From assembly GCA_023212695.1 (NCBI GenBank), contig JALCCG010000093.1, forward strand, positions 1 to 64,000: a stretch of 64,000 nt of DNA. Direction: 5' to 3'. The DNA comes from Sporisorium sorghi. Taxonomy: Eukaryota > Basidiomycota > Ustilaginomycetes > Ustilaginales > Ustilaginaceae. Positions 28,893-38,554 of the stretch are shown here, in pieces. Numbering within the stretch: position 1 is the first letter of the stretch; the number at the start of each line of letters is the position of its first letter. The notes below the pieces were generated by a model. It saw nothing but the letters and a program-made list of their open reading frames with translations, did not search any database and was not told the origin of the DNA. A program made the translations under genes and the position numbers.

Positions 28893-30032
28893 CGTTGTTG
28901 CAGTGAGTGAGGAGAGATATGGGTGATCGACTTGAAAGAGAATGGGAAGCGTCGGTGGTGAAATCAAGGTCAAGGTTCGAAAGTGACGGGAAGGGGCGTC
29001 AATCTTGACCTTCTTTATAGACCGGACCTCGCTTCAAGTGTGCAGCGCCAATTCACCACAGGAAGAAGAACCTTTGCGGCAGTACAAGCAGTCGAGAGAG
29101 CAAGGCACCAGTGCGGGGCAAACAACAAACGACCCACAAGTTGCCCGCGTGTGAAGCGTCTGTGCGTTCAGCGCAACATCGACGGCGCCTCCGGACCGCG
29201 ACTCCGGTGCTCCGCGATTTTCGCAAAATTGTTGAAAGCAGAACGATGCAACATCTCAAAAAAAAAAAAAATCCGACGCGAATCGGGATCTTGCGCCGAT
29301 TCGTGCGGTTTCAGCTTTGACAGGTGTCGCAGTGACGACGGCTCACGCGAAGATGCACGACTGCAGCGCTTCATGCTCTTTCGACCGGTCGACTCGTTGA
29401 AATTACAGAGACAACGACAACACTCACGCCTAAACAAATGCACACCTCGGGTCCGCGTAGCCTGTTTGCGAGGTGCCCTTGATGTTCCGATCGCATACAA
29501 TGAAACACAGTGGGCAGAGCTGAGCCGTTGCGTGGTCCTTCGGTCACTTCAGTCACTTCAAGACAATGAATTGGCCTAGGAGCCTTTTGCATATCCTGCG
29601 ATTCACCCACCAGCTCGGTGGTAGGTGGGCGAGTAGCTAGGACACGGTACGCCCCGCCGGTGACACCTGCACAGCCACGGCTGCCCATCGCTGCGCCGAC
29701 CAGCAACAGCGCGGTGAGGAAAAGGGCCTTTCTGAGATCCTCCTTGCCATCGTGCCTGACTCGATCGAATCGTTCTAGAACCCAACGTCGCGTACCTAGC
29801 AGCGATGCTCTAGCAAAGGTATAAAGCGACACATCCTTCTTCGACCGCGAGCAGCGACACACCACCTATCCAAGACACTCCTTTCGCTCGCCATCTCGAC
29901 TTTGCATGGCTGTACTACCACTGTGCCTGGTGCACAGCGCTTCCACCTTTCGATAATCACGGACCTTTCCTCTCCAATACTGCGTATACCTCCTTTCCTC
30001 ACGGCGCGGACCGACATTCTCAGCGAGAAGCG
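28893..30032. other. 1.1 kb intergenic region with A14 tract
   Basis: Divergent promoters of the SDR gene and the small secreted protein at 30033. Holds an A14 run at 29258-29271 and a TATAAAG at 29820-29826, about 207 bp above the downstream ATG. No gene called. Confidence 0.45.
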
Positions 30033-30500
30033 ATGCGCAGCACCACCGTCCTTTCGCTCCTCTCCATCGCGCTGCTGCTGGCTTTCACCTGCGCCCGACC
30101 CACACCTCTCTCTCACTCCATCAAACACAAACTCAACCCGCGCAATGTCGAGGAAGAGCTCGCCACCGCCGCCGAGGATAGCATCGAGCTGTTCGAGTTC
30201 CCGCGTGTACACGATTCCTCCGAGCAGATCCACGAACACACCGAGAAGCACAACGTCACCACCCAGCGCATCCTCGAAGCCATTCGGGACAGGCAGCATC
30301 GAAGCACGCAATTGAGGGTGCAGAGCCTCCCCGTAGCAGCGTCGAGCGAAGGCACGTACAGCTATGATCGCCAGAGCAACGAGGTTGGGCTGTATAGTCT
30401 GCAGGATGAAAGGGGGGATGGGAGAGTGGACGGCTATGCGGTGAATAGCCAGCAGAGCGGGTTTGCGAGGTATCGCGTCGGCGAGTATGCGTCAAAGTAG
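30033..30500 (+). CDS. Small secreted protein of unknown function, 155 aa
   Basis: Signal peptide M-R-S-T-T-V-L-S-L-L-S-I-A-L-L-L-A-F with cleavage near C-A-R-P. The mature protein is charged, with a K-H-K-L-N-P-R segment, an N-V-T glycosylation site near residue 75, and no cysteine. The C-terminal part (S-Y-D-R-Q-S-N-E-V-G-L-Y-S) is Tyr/Ser-rich. No family recognised and no relation to the clustered effectors visible. Confidence 0.65.
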   Translation: MRSTTVLSLLSIALLLAFTCARPTPLSHSIKHKLNPRNVEEELATAAEDSIELFEFPRVHDSSEQIHEHTEKHNVTTQRILEAIRDRQHRSTQLRVQSLPVAASSEGTYSYDRQSNEVGLYSLQDERGDGRVDGYAVNSQQSGFARYRVGEYASK

Positions 30501-31002
30501 CTCAGCATTCAGCTCGAAGGTTTTGCAATTGAACTTTTTGTTAGATGTCATCGTTTCACATTGCTAGCCAGCGAAGAGCGTTCATGCAGCGTGAAAGGGG
30601 GTTTCAAGACCGAATGAAGTGGCCGGAGTGGGGAGCAACACTGAGTTTGCTTGCTGGAGCTGCGGCGAAAAGTACGAGTGGGGACGACGAGGCGGTGCCG
30701 GTGGTGGCGTATCACCGCCTGCGTCGCAACCGTTGCAGCAACGATGATGTGGCGGTGGCGGCTGTGTGGGTCGCTCACGATTTCATCTCGCTCGTTTTTC
30801 CTCTCAACGGTCTTGGTTTTGAGGCTGCACGCCTCATCTGGGCCACCTCATCTTGCATTGCGTGCGGGAGAGAGAGAGCCCACTTTTTGTTCAGAGTGTG
30901 CCCCTTTCTGAGCTGGAGGAGCTTTCTTCCTTGCTTGCTACCACCAACATCATCTTTTGACGGTATCGAGCTTTCCGTCATCGCTGTGTTCGCGCTGCCA
31001 TC
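30501..31002. other. Intergenic, 502 bp
   Basis: A plus-strand frame at 30545-31027 overlaps the next gene's start and lacks any domain; judged non-coding. Nothing else seen. Confidence 0.4.
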
Positions 31003-32247
31003 ATGCCAGCGAACGCACTCGGGCTGAACCGAGCGGCGCGCACGCTCCTCGTAGCCCTACTTCCCCTCCTCGCTCTCCTAGCCTACACTCAAGCAGACGC
31101 CGTCGTACAGGACCCAATGGAAGCCCAAGCCAACAGCTTTGGCTGGCTCGCGATCCGCAACTTTACCTACTGTCTCTCGGACAATCCGGACCCGCCCAAC
31201 AAGCCGCGCGGCGTGCAGCCCAAGCAACAGCAAAGCACGCTGGCCCCGCTCGGCTCCGGAACATCGACGCCGCCGAAACAGCTGACGGGGATGGGCGACA
31301 GCGTAGTAGTGCTGTACCACCCGGAGAACACGAACAAGGCGATCGCGTGGTGCAATACGCTTGTGGCGTTCCAGAGCACGGAGCATGTCCAGTGCCATGT
31401 TGCGCTGCCGACGTGTCAGCGGTGCGATGCGGTTAGGGAGAAAGGTGCGGGGCAGGGGCAGGGGCAGGGGGAGATGGGGAAGAAGAACAGGGCGCCGAGT
31501 GGCAGGCTGGGTCAGCCGAGGACAGGGGGCAGTGGTGGTTCGGTCGCGCTGCACAGGAGGGATGGCGATGGGAAGGATCCAAACGACCCGTGGGTTGCTG
31601 CTCCAGGTGCTGGTGGTTCGAATGCAAAGACGCAGCCTCAGACGCAGCCTCAGCCCCAACAGCAGCCACAGCCCCATCCAGCTGGTATTGCACCTTCCTC
31701 CCCCGCAGCCCAACCCAAAATACCACCCTCACGACCATACGACTCTTCTACCACAGTCGACGCCGACGCCACAACCGACCCGGAGCTGGAAGCGGCCATC
31801 TCTGAGTTCCAAGACTACTGCGAGAACAAGCTCACGCTCGCCGTTCGAGCCGATTGTCCCTTTCACATTGTGAAAAGCTGGACGGACGAGCCGCCGTTCG
31901 ACCTGCAGCGGTTCTGCATGACGCTGCGCGGCACGGACGGGTACACGCTGCACACGCCGGCGGATTCGAATGCGAACACGGACAATCTGGGCGTTCAAGA
32001 GAGCGATCCGAGTGGACAGCAGCGGGGAGGAGATGGTGGCAAGGTAAGAGTTGGAGCAGCAGCAGGAGCAGCGGGCAAGGGTGGCAGCGGCAATGGCGGC
32101 GTTGGTGGAGATAAGAACGGTGCGGGTGCAAGCGGGACAGATGGCGCGCTGGATCCGAATGATCCGTTGGTTCCTTTCCCAGGTGAGGGCGGCGGCAAGC
32201 CAGCGGCGGGAGCACCATCGCTGTCGACACCTAAGGGTGCAAAGTGA
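31003..32247 (+). CDS. Secreted low-complexity protein with Cys-containing segments, 414 aa
   Basis: Signal peptide at about residues 12-32 (L-L-V-A-L-L-P-L-L-A-L-L-A-Y-T-Q-A-D-A). Two globular-looking segments each with cysteines (roughly residues 45-150 with C-L-S-D, W-C-N-T, Q-C-H-V and C-Q-R-C; and 265-315 with Y-C-E-N, D-C-P-F and F-C-M-T) are separated and followed by Gly/Gln/Pro-rich linkers. The motif D-P-N-D-P followed by V and P-G-x-G-G occurs twice, after each segment, which suggests an internal duplication. A GTAAG donor-like site at 32043 lies in frame; no intron is required. Function unknown; cell-wall or extracellular protein inferred. Confidence 0.65.
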   Translation: MPANALGLNRAARTLLVALLPLLALLAYTQADAVVQDPMEAQANSFGWLAIRNFTYCLSDNPDPPNKPRGVQPKQQQSTLAPLGSGTSTPPKQLTGMGDSVVVLYHPENTNKAIAWCNTLVAFQSTEHVQCHVALPTCQRCDAVREKGAGQGQGQGEMGKKNRAPSGRLGQPRTGGSGGSVALHRRDGDGKDPNDPWVAAPGAGGSNAKTQPQTQPQPQQQPQPHPAGIAPSSPAAQPKIPPSRPYDSSTTVDADATTDPELEAAISEFQDYCENKLTLAVRADCPFHIVKSWTDEPPFDLQRFCMTLRGTDGYTLHTPADSNANTDNLGVQESDPSGQQRGGDGGKVRVGAAAGAAGKGGSGNGGVGGDKNGAGASGTDGALDPNDPLVPFPGEGGGKPAAGAPSLSTPKGAK

Positions 32248-32788
32248 CGAACGCAAGACGACGAAGTGTCGACATGTTGACAGCCACCCAGCCTGGCGTG
32301 TGAGGCCTTTTCTGCCTCGATTTTCTCGACCCTATTTTAGAGCTGTCTTTTTTTCCCGTTCTCGAGTTTTCCGATTCGATAATCTTTGAGTGTTTGTCTT
32401 TGCGTCACTTGACAAAGAGTATGCTGGCGGGGACTAACAGCCTCGACGATCAGCGAGTCAATGATCTGCTTGAAATTGCCTCACACTTGTTCCTGATCCG
32501 CAGTCTACATGAAGCATCAAGATCGACGCGGGGCAAGTGAGGAAGGAAAAGTCAGCATGCAGATCAAGATCGGAGCTGAGCAAATGCTTGCAGCAGCAGC
32601 AGCGGCGATTTTTCTGGGTGAGAATTCAGGGTCCACGCTCGAGCCATGCCGTGGACTTCTTCTCGTGCTCCACTTTGGCATCGACTGAGCCTCTTCTCTC
32701 TCGACTTGCTTCAACACCCGCCATCATTATTCGCCTCACACCTCACCTCCTCCGTCCAAACAACACAGCATCTTTGCGATTTGCGAGA
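32248..32788. other. Intergenic, 541 bp
   Basis: 3' flank of the secreted protein gene and promoter/5' UTR of the aldo-keto reductase gene. No feature recognised. Confidence 0.4.
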
Positions 32789-33721
32789 ATGTCGACCAAG
32801 CTCACGCTGCAATCCACGTACGACCTGGGCGAAAGTGGCGCCACGATGCCCGTGCTTGGCTTCGGCGTGTACAAGAGCCCTGCCGACGTCACGGAGCGTT
32901 CGGTGACAACGGCGCTCAAGACGGGCTATCGCCACATTGACTCTGCTCAGTACTACGAGAACGAGAAAGAAGTGGGCAACGCGGTGCGGGCGTGGTGCCT
33001 CGAGACGCACACTTCGCGACGCGATGTGTTTGTGACGACCAAGATCATTGCGCCACTCAAGACCAAGGAGGAGACGCTCGAGTCGTTGCGCGAGTCGGTC
33101 CGGAAGGTGAACCTTGATGGTGAGTTGCCTGTACGATGTATGCGAGGCGAAAGAGCGTTTTGCTGACCTGTGACTTCTTTTGCGAATAAGGCTACGTCGA
33201 CTGCTTCCTGATCCACACGCCCGCCCACCTCCGGCGCCTCTGGCCGCCAGCACCTGTGGGAAGCGCTCAAAGACCTCCAGACCGAAGGCAAAGCCGTCAC
33301 GATCGGAGTGAGCAACTACCGCGTCAAACACCTGCAAGAACTCGTCGACCACAACGAAACACCCGCGGTGAACCAGATCGAGCTCCACCCGTGGTGCCAG
33401 CAACGCCCCATTGTCGAGTTTTGCCGCAAGCACAGGATTGTCCTGCAGGCGTACTGTCCGATCGTGCGAGGCGAGCACGCGGACGATGCGGACGTGCTCA
33501 AGATCGCGGCCAAGCGTTCGGTGGACTGGTCGCAGGTGCTGCTGCGCTGGTCGTTGCAGAAAGGGTTTGTGCCGCTGCCCAAGTCGGACACGCCTTCGCG
33601 TATTGCTTCGAATGCGGATGTGTTTGGGTTCGAGCTGGATGAGGAGGATATGGCGACGCTGGATGCTAAGGATCAGGGTGCTAAGGGTGCTGTTGCTCCC
33701 AACCCGGTGGATTGCGAGTGA
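32789..33721 (+). CDS. Aldo-keto reductase with one intron and an apparent frameshift
   Basis: NADPH-dependent aldo-keto reductase. Exon 1 is 32789-33119; a GTGAGT...AATAAG intron spans 33120-33190; exon 2 runs 33191-33721. The catalytic tetrad is visible: Asp in H-I-D-S-A (about residue 51), Tyr in Q-Y-Y-E-N (about 55), Lys in V-T-T-K-I (about 85), His in F-L-I-H-T-P (about 119). Shortly after that His, around 33220-33230 in a C-rich stretch, the frame must change by one base to continue into the well-conserved L-W-E-A-L-K-D-L, G-V-S-N-Y, N-Q-I-E-L-H-P-W and C-P-I-V-R. No plausible intron bridges the gap. Either a single-base sequence error or a pseudogene; similarity on both sides is strong, so an error is plausible. 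Confidence 0.75.
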
Positions 33722-34695
33722 ATGCTCGATGCTCAGTGCCTTTGGATCGGGGTCGATGTGCGAGATCGGGGCGTCGGATCGGCACAAGAGTCAGCCGAGA
33801 TTGAATTTTTTTTTTTTTTTTTTTTTTCCTGCATGCCGGAGAATGAAAAACCTTATCCCACACTGCAGTCGCGCCCAGAACTGTCAACGCAAAAGGGCAT
33901 GCCAGCTGGAAATTCTTTTTCTTTTCTTCGCAGCGTGCGACCTCGGCGAAAGACAAGCGAGGCTTGCAGCGCGTTGCAGCGTGTCTGTTGGTCTCACAGG
34001 GGAAAGGTCCGTGTCTCCGTTTGCCAAGCATCTTGGGCGCTTGACCAAGTCCGATCCCGTTATAGGAGCAGCACACACACACACGCGGGCTTTGTTGGTG
34101 CGGGTTTTGGGTCTCCGATTCGCGCTCACAGCTCGCACCTCGAATTGTGCAGACGGCAGGTCAAAGCGAGCTGGGCGAGTGTAGAACTGCGCCGGAATCT
34201 CGGACGATCTTGTCTCGAATGAAGAAACGGGAACGAGCAGGCAGAGGAATGGTCGCGAGAGCGCTCGTGTGATTGACACTGTCTTGCTGGCTCGCCTTGG
34301 CTTGGCTGTTGCCGTGGCTGATTTGCCCTGCCGTGTATCGGAATACGTTCCGACGGAGGAGGATGATGATGCAGCAACGCATCAGCATGCGCCTTTGCAG
34401 ATCCTGCTTGCAGAATTCGGATGCTGCCGCCTCCTGTGATGCCTCGCTTAGTTAGCGTGCCTCTTTCGCTTCGGCACGACCGACGGGGTGATCTGCACAA
34501 CAGCACAAAGAAGCACCGGAGAAAAACAGACTCGGCAAAAGAAGTTGTTTGCGTGTTGGCGTTCCTGTCCGGTGTCGTGAACTGCTTCTCAAGACGCTGT
34601 CAAAGGGGGTCATTGGCGGTCAAAGCAGCCACGCCGTCTTCTCCAACACCATCCTCCCTCCTCACCATCACTATAGACGCGACTGGAGCATCAAC
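33722..34695. other. Intergenic, 974 bp, with T22 and CA repeats
   Basis: Contains a T22 tract (33806-33827) just after the reductase gene and a short CA dinucleotide run near 34071-34084. Open frames here overlap on both strands and show no domains. Confidence 0.5.
33806..33827. repeat. T22 homopolymer
   Basis: Uninterrupted T run 85 bp downstream of the reductase stop codon. Confidence 0.9.
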
Positions 34696-36249
34696 ATGAA
34701 AATCTTCGACCCCACCGCCTCGTCAACAGCATTGGCGCTCAGCCTCGCGACAGCCTTACTCGCCAGCACAACCCCCGTCAACGCAGAGCCAGCATCACAC
34801 GTCCTACACCGTCCATCGCACTTGCAACGGCGTCAAGCCAGCACCAGCAGCAGCGGAAGCACTGCCAACCAAAAAGCCATCTACGCGCAAGCCTTTACCG
34901 ACCCCGTCGGCGCCGCCAAGGCTGCCAATGCGCTGCCCTACATCGCCGGTCAGTACGCAACTGGCGGTCTGTACAGATACAACCTCGCCTCGGACAACGG
35001 ACAGCTGCCGTGGAACACCAATGTGCCCTTCATCCCCGAAGCTGCCGTGGACGGGAGCGTGGATGGCGGATGGAAGGAGCTGCCTGATATCCGAGGCATG
35101 ACGCTCAACCGCACGTTTGCGGTGCAGCCAGGCGTGGTGATGCCATTCTACCAGACGCAGGGGTACGACGGGACCAAGATCAAGCGTGCGGTCATGATCA
35201 TGCCGGGCAAACCGCGCGATTGCTGGAAGCACACCTCGCTCGTCCAAAACGCGCTTCAAGTGTACATCACCAACCCACAAAGTTCGAGCAGCAGCCCGGA
35301 CGGGACGCCTACCAGCAACGATGCAGCGCGCACGGCGCAGGACGAGGTGCTCATCCTCGGTCCGTGCTGGATGAACGAGGACGACCACCAGGCGGGTGCC
35401 ATCCAGAGCGGCGAGCTGTACTGGCATCAATCGCAGTGGCAGTCCGGCATGGCCTCGCGCGGTCCCGGCGATACGCAGCTGTCGTCGTACCAAGTGATGG
35501 ATTCGTTCATCGACACGCTGTTCGACAAGACGCAGTTCCCGGCGCTCGAGGCCGTCGTCGTCGCGGGACACTCGATGGGCGCGCAGATGGTGCAGCGCTA
35601 CAGCGTGGTCAAGCAGCCCGCGTCGTACGACGGCAACATCACGTTCTGGTTCGGCAACCCGGGTTCTTACGCCTGGTTGGACTCGTCGCGTCCGAACCAC
35701 AACAATGCCAGCTGCGACGACACGTACGACGACTGGGCGTACGGCCTGGACGGTTCGGGTGTGCCGCCGTACGCGCGCAGCCGTGTCAAGAACAACAAGC
35801 AGCAGGTCGTCTCGACGTTCCAGTCGCGCAACGTCCACATGAACTACGGGTTGCTCGATAACGGCCAGGGCGACACGGCGTGTGCTGCGTCGTACCAGGG
35901 CGCCAACCATCTGGAGCGAGGATGTCACTTTGTCGAGTCGGTTGCCAATCTTTCGGGTGGGAGCTTGCCCAAGACGCAGACGGCCAACTTTATGCCCAAC
36001 GTCTCGCACCAGGACTACTCGATGCTGAGTTACAACATTTCGCTCTACAGGCTCTTTGAGGAGGTTCCTGCTGGCGCGTCTTCCAACGGCACGGCAGCAA
36101 ATGGTGGCGCGCAGGGCACCAAGAATGGAGCCAGCACATCCAGTAAGGGTAGTGGTTCGGCGAAAAGCGCGGCGGCGTCGATGTACAAGGCGGGGATGCT
36201 GGCAGCGGGCGCCGGTGCCGTGTTTGCATTTGGAACGAGTTTGCTCTGA
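34696..36249 (+). CDS. Secreted, probably GPI-anchored alpha/beta-hydrolase-like protein, 517 aa
   Basis: Signal peptide at residues 1-28 (S-T-A-L-A-L-S-L-A-T-A-L-L-A, ending V-N-A-E). The central domain has a nucleophile elbow G-H-S-M-G at 291-295 (Ser293) followed by Q-M-V-Q-R-Y, and N-I-T-F-W-F-G-N-P-G-S-Y-A-W-L; candidate acid/His residues lie further on (N-H-L-E-R-G-C-H-F). The last 60 residues are Ser/Gly/Ala-rich and end in a hydrophobic tail (A-G-M-L-A-A-G-A-G-A-V-F-A-F), the layout of a GPI-anchor signal. Several N-glycosylation sites. Substrate unknown. The ATG at 34696 was chosen because it starts the signal peptide. Confidence 0.78.
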   Translation: MKIFDPTASSTALALSLATALLASTTPVNAEPASHVLHRPSHLQRRQASTSSSGSTANQKAIYAQAFTDPVGAAKAANALPYIAGQYATGGLYRYNLASDNGQLPWNTNVPFIPEAAVDGSVDGGWKELPDIRGMTLNRTFAVQPGVVMPFYQTQGYDGTKIKRAVMIMPGKPRDCWKHTSLVQNALQVYITNPQSSSSSPDGTPTSNDAARTAQDEVLILGPCWMNEDDHQAGAIQSGELYWHQSQWQSGMASRGPGDTQLSSYQVMDSFIDTLFDKTQFPALEAVVVAGHSMGAQMVQRYSVVKQPASYDGNITFWFGNPGSYAWLDSSRPNHNNASCDDTYDDWAYGLDGSGVPPYARSRVKNNKQQVVSTFQSRNVHMNYGLLDNGQGDTACAASYQGANHLERGCHFVESVANLSGGSLPKTQTANFMPNVSHQDYSMLSYNISLYRLFEEVPAGASSNGTAANGGAQGTKNGASTSSKGSGSAKSAAASMYKAGMLAAGAGAVFAFGTSLL

Positions 36250-36765
36250 AGCAGGCTTTGCTTGATTGTCCTCTTGCTGGTCGAGAGGCTCACTTTCCTT
36301 TGTCATAGATCAATGTGGAAATGGAACGGACCTCTTAACGAGGGGAACCATCAAGATACGTCACTGCTGAGGCCTGCTGTTGCCATACAAGCAGCGTCAA
36401 TAGCGCCGGCAATGCAGCTTTGACGCACGAGAGAGAGCCGTGTCAAGCTGCGGACGAGGTGATTCGCAAGGTCGGAGCCACTTTCCCCGCACTGGGCGAG
36501 TGGGCGAGTTGAACGCGCGCGACATCGCATTTTCGAAATTGGACTTCTGACCAGCGAACAAGTCAAAAAGTCGGCAAAATTCAAGAGTCAGCACCGGCAA
36601 AGCAGCAGCTCAAGCACTTCGGCAACTCGGAGCATCCGTTTACCGCTTCATTCTCGCGACAAACGCCGAACGCGGGGGAAGTTGCACTGGAAAGGAGGTC
36701 CGTGTGTCGTCAGTCATCCGATCGTCCCCACCACCACCATCTCTTGACGCTCAAAATCGCCCAAC
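36250..36765. other. Intergenic, 516 bp
   Basis: 3' flank of the hydrolase-like gene and promoter of the dehydrogenase gene. No recognisable site. Confidence 0.4.
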
Positions 36766-38387
36766 ATGCCTAAACCAGGTCCAGCCAGTCGTAGCACCAT
36801 CGCCAACCTCATGCGCCTCTCGCATGTTGCCGGCTGCCCCTGTCACGGCTGCTCGGTTGCACGCGGTGGTGCCAACATGGCTCGTGCTGGTCTCAACATG
36901 ATTTCGAAGCATAACGCTCAGCCCGGTGCCAATGCGCGTGGATACGCCACGCCCGTTGACCATCTGGTGCAAAAGGAATACGCTTTCGAGCTCGCCGCGT
37001 CCAACGTGCGCTTCGGCGAGGGCGTCACCAACGAGGTCGGCATGGATTTCGCCAACATGAAGGCGCGCAAGGTGGGTGTGTTTACCGACTCGACGGTGCG
37101 AGGCTTGACGGCTATGAAGCAGAGCATCGAGGGGCTCGAAAAGGCCGGCGTCAAGTACGAGATCTTCGACAAGGTCCGCGTGGAGCCCAACGAGCAGTCG
37201 TGGCAGGAAGCCATCCAGTTTGCGCGCCAGCAGGACTTTTCGCACTTTCTAGCTGTCGGCGGTGGCAGTGTCATGGATACGTGCAAGGTTGCAAACCTCT
37301 TTGCGTGTTACCCTGATGCCGATCTGTTGGAGTTTGTCAATGCGCCGATCGGAAGGGGTACGCCCATCGACAAGGTGCTTCGACCGCTGCTGTGTGTGCC
37401 CACCACCGCCGGCACGGGCTCCGAAACGACGGGCACCGCCATCTTCGATCATACGGCTACCGAGTCCAAGACGGGCATCGCCTCGCGCGCCCTCCGTCCG
37501 CTGCTGGGCATCGTCGATCCGCTCAACACCGAGACGTGCCCCACCGCCGTCCACGTCAGCGCTGGTCTCGACGTGCTCTTCCACGCGCTCGAGAGCTACA
37601 CGGCGATCCCATACACCGAGCGCACGCCGCGCCCCGCCAACCCGCTCCAACGCCCCGCCTACCAGGGGCGCAACCCCATCTCGGACGTCTTCTCACTCTG
37701 GGCGCTCAAGCAGACCGTCAAGTACCTGCCTCGGGTCGCACGCGATCGCACCGACGCCGAGGCACGCGGCCAGATGCTCCTCGCCGCCACTTTTGCGGGT
37801 ATCGGGTTCGGCAATGCGGGCGTGCACCTGTGCCACGGCATGTCGTACCCCATCTCTGGACTCAATAAGAAGTTTGGCAAGTACCAGCATCCAGGTTACG
37901 AGGTCGACCATCCCATTGTGCCGCACGGCGTGTCGGTCGCGCTGACCGGTCCGGCTGTGTTCGAGTTTACGGCGCCCTCGGCTCCCGACCGCCACCGCGA
38001 GGTCGCTGCGATCTTTGATGGGTACCAGAATGGCAGCGAGCCGGCCGACATTGCGCGCCTGCCGGACGCCGAGGTGGGTGCGCTCGTGTACGACAGGATC
38101 GCGAGGTTCTTGGCCGAGCTCGGCGTGCCTAGGGGTTTGGACAAGATCGGGTACAAGCAGGAGCACGTCGAGGCGTTGGTGAAAGGCACGATCCCGCAGA
38201 GGAGGGTGTTGGATCTCGCACCTGGCATCGGCGATGTGCTGGGTGCCGATGGGCATGAACACCTCGCTCGCATTTTGGACAAGTCTCGTAAGTGTAGAAC
38301 TGGAATTCGAGAGCTGTTGTTGAGGATGTTTCGATTGCTAACCATCTTCTTCCCCCCTTTTTCTGCCCCGAATCAGTCTCGTACTGA
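36766..38387 (+). CDS. Hydroxyacid-oxoacid transhydrogenase (iron-containing ADH family), 510 aa
   Basis: ADHFE1/HOT-type mitochondrial enzyme that couples oxidation of 4-hydroxybutyrate to reduction of 2-oxoglutarate. Long N-terminus rich in Arg/Ser/Ala fits mitochondrial targeting. Nucleotide-binding A-V-G-G-G-S-V-M-D near 165; T-A-G-T-G-S-E-T-T; metal-site region with G-L-D-V-L-F-H-A-L-E, His in V-H-L-C-H-G (354, 357) and V-P-H-G (387). Exon 1 36766-38287, GTAAGT...CAG intron 38288-38376 (89 bp), and an 11-base last exon to TGA at 38387, giving the expected L-A-R-I-L-D-K-S end. Without splicing the frame would run 50 codons into nonsense, which supports the intron. Confidence 0.88.
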
Positions 38388-38554
38388 AGATCCAGATTGG
38401 CTTTATTGTGTGCTACCACTAGAGAATAACCATTTGGAAGGGGGCGAGCGCGTCTTGATTTCTTACCACCACCATCCATGCGCTCTACCGACGGGCAATA
38501 CAAACGTTGTTCCTCACCGACAGGGGTTGACTACATGATATCGCGACGGCACTT

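Noticed and set aside
30545..31027. 160-codon plus-strand frame upstream of the secreted low-complexity protein
   Set aside because: Overlaps the start of the better-supported gene and lacks features; probably promoter/5' UTR.
34804..36306. 500-codon minus-strand open frame over the hydrolase-like gene
   Set aside because: Arg/Val/His-rich antisense shadow of a gene with signal peptide, GHSMG motif and GPI-type tail.
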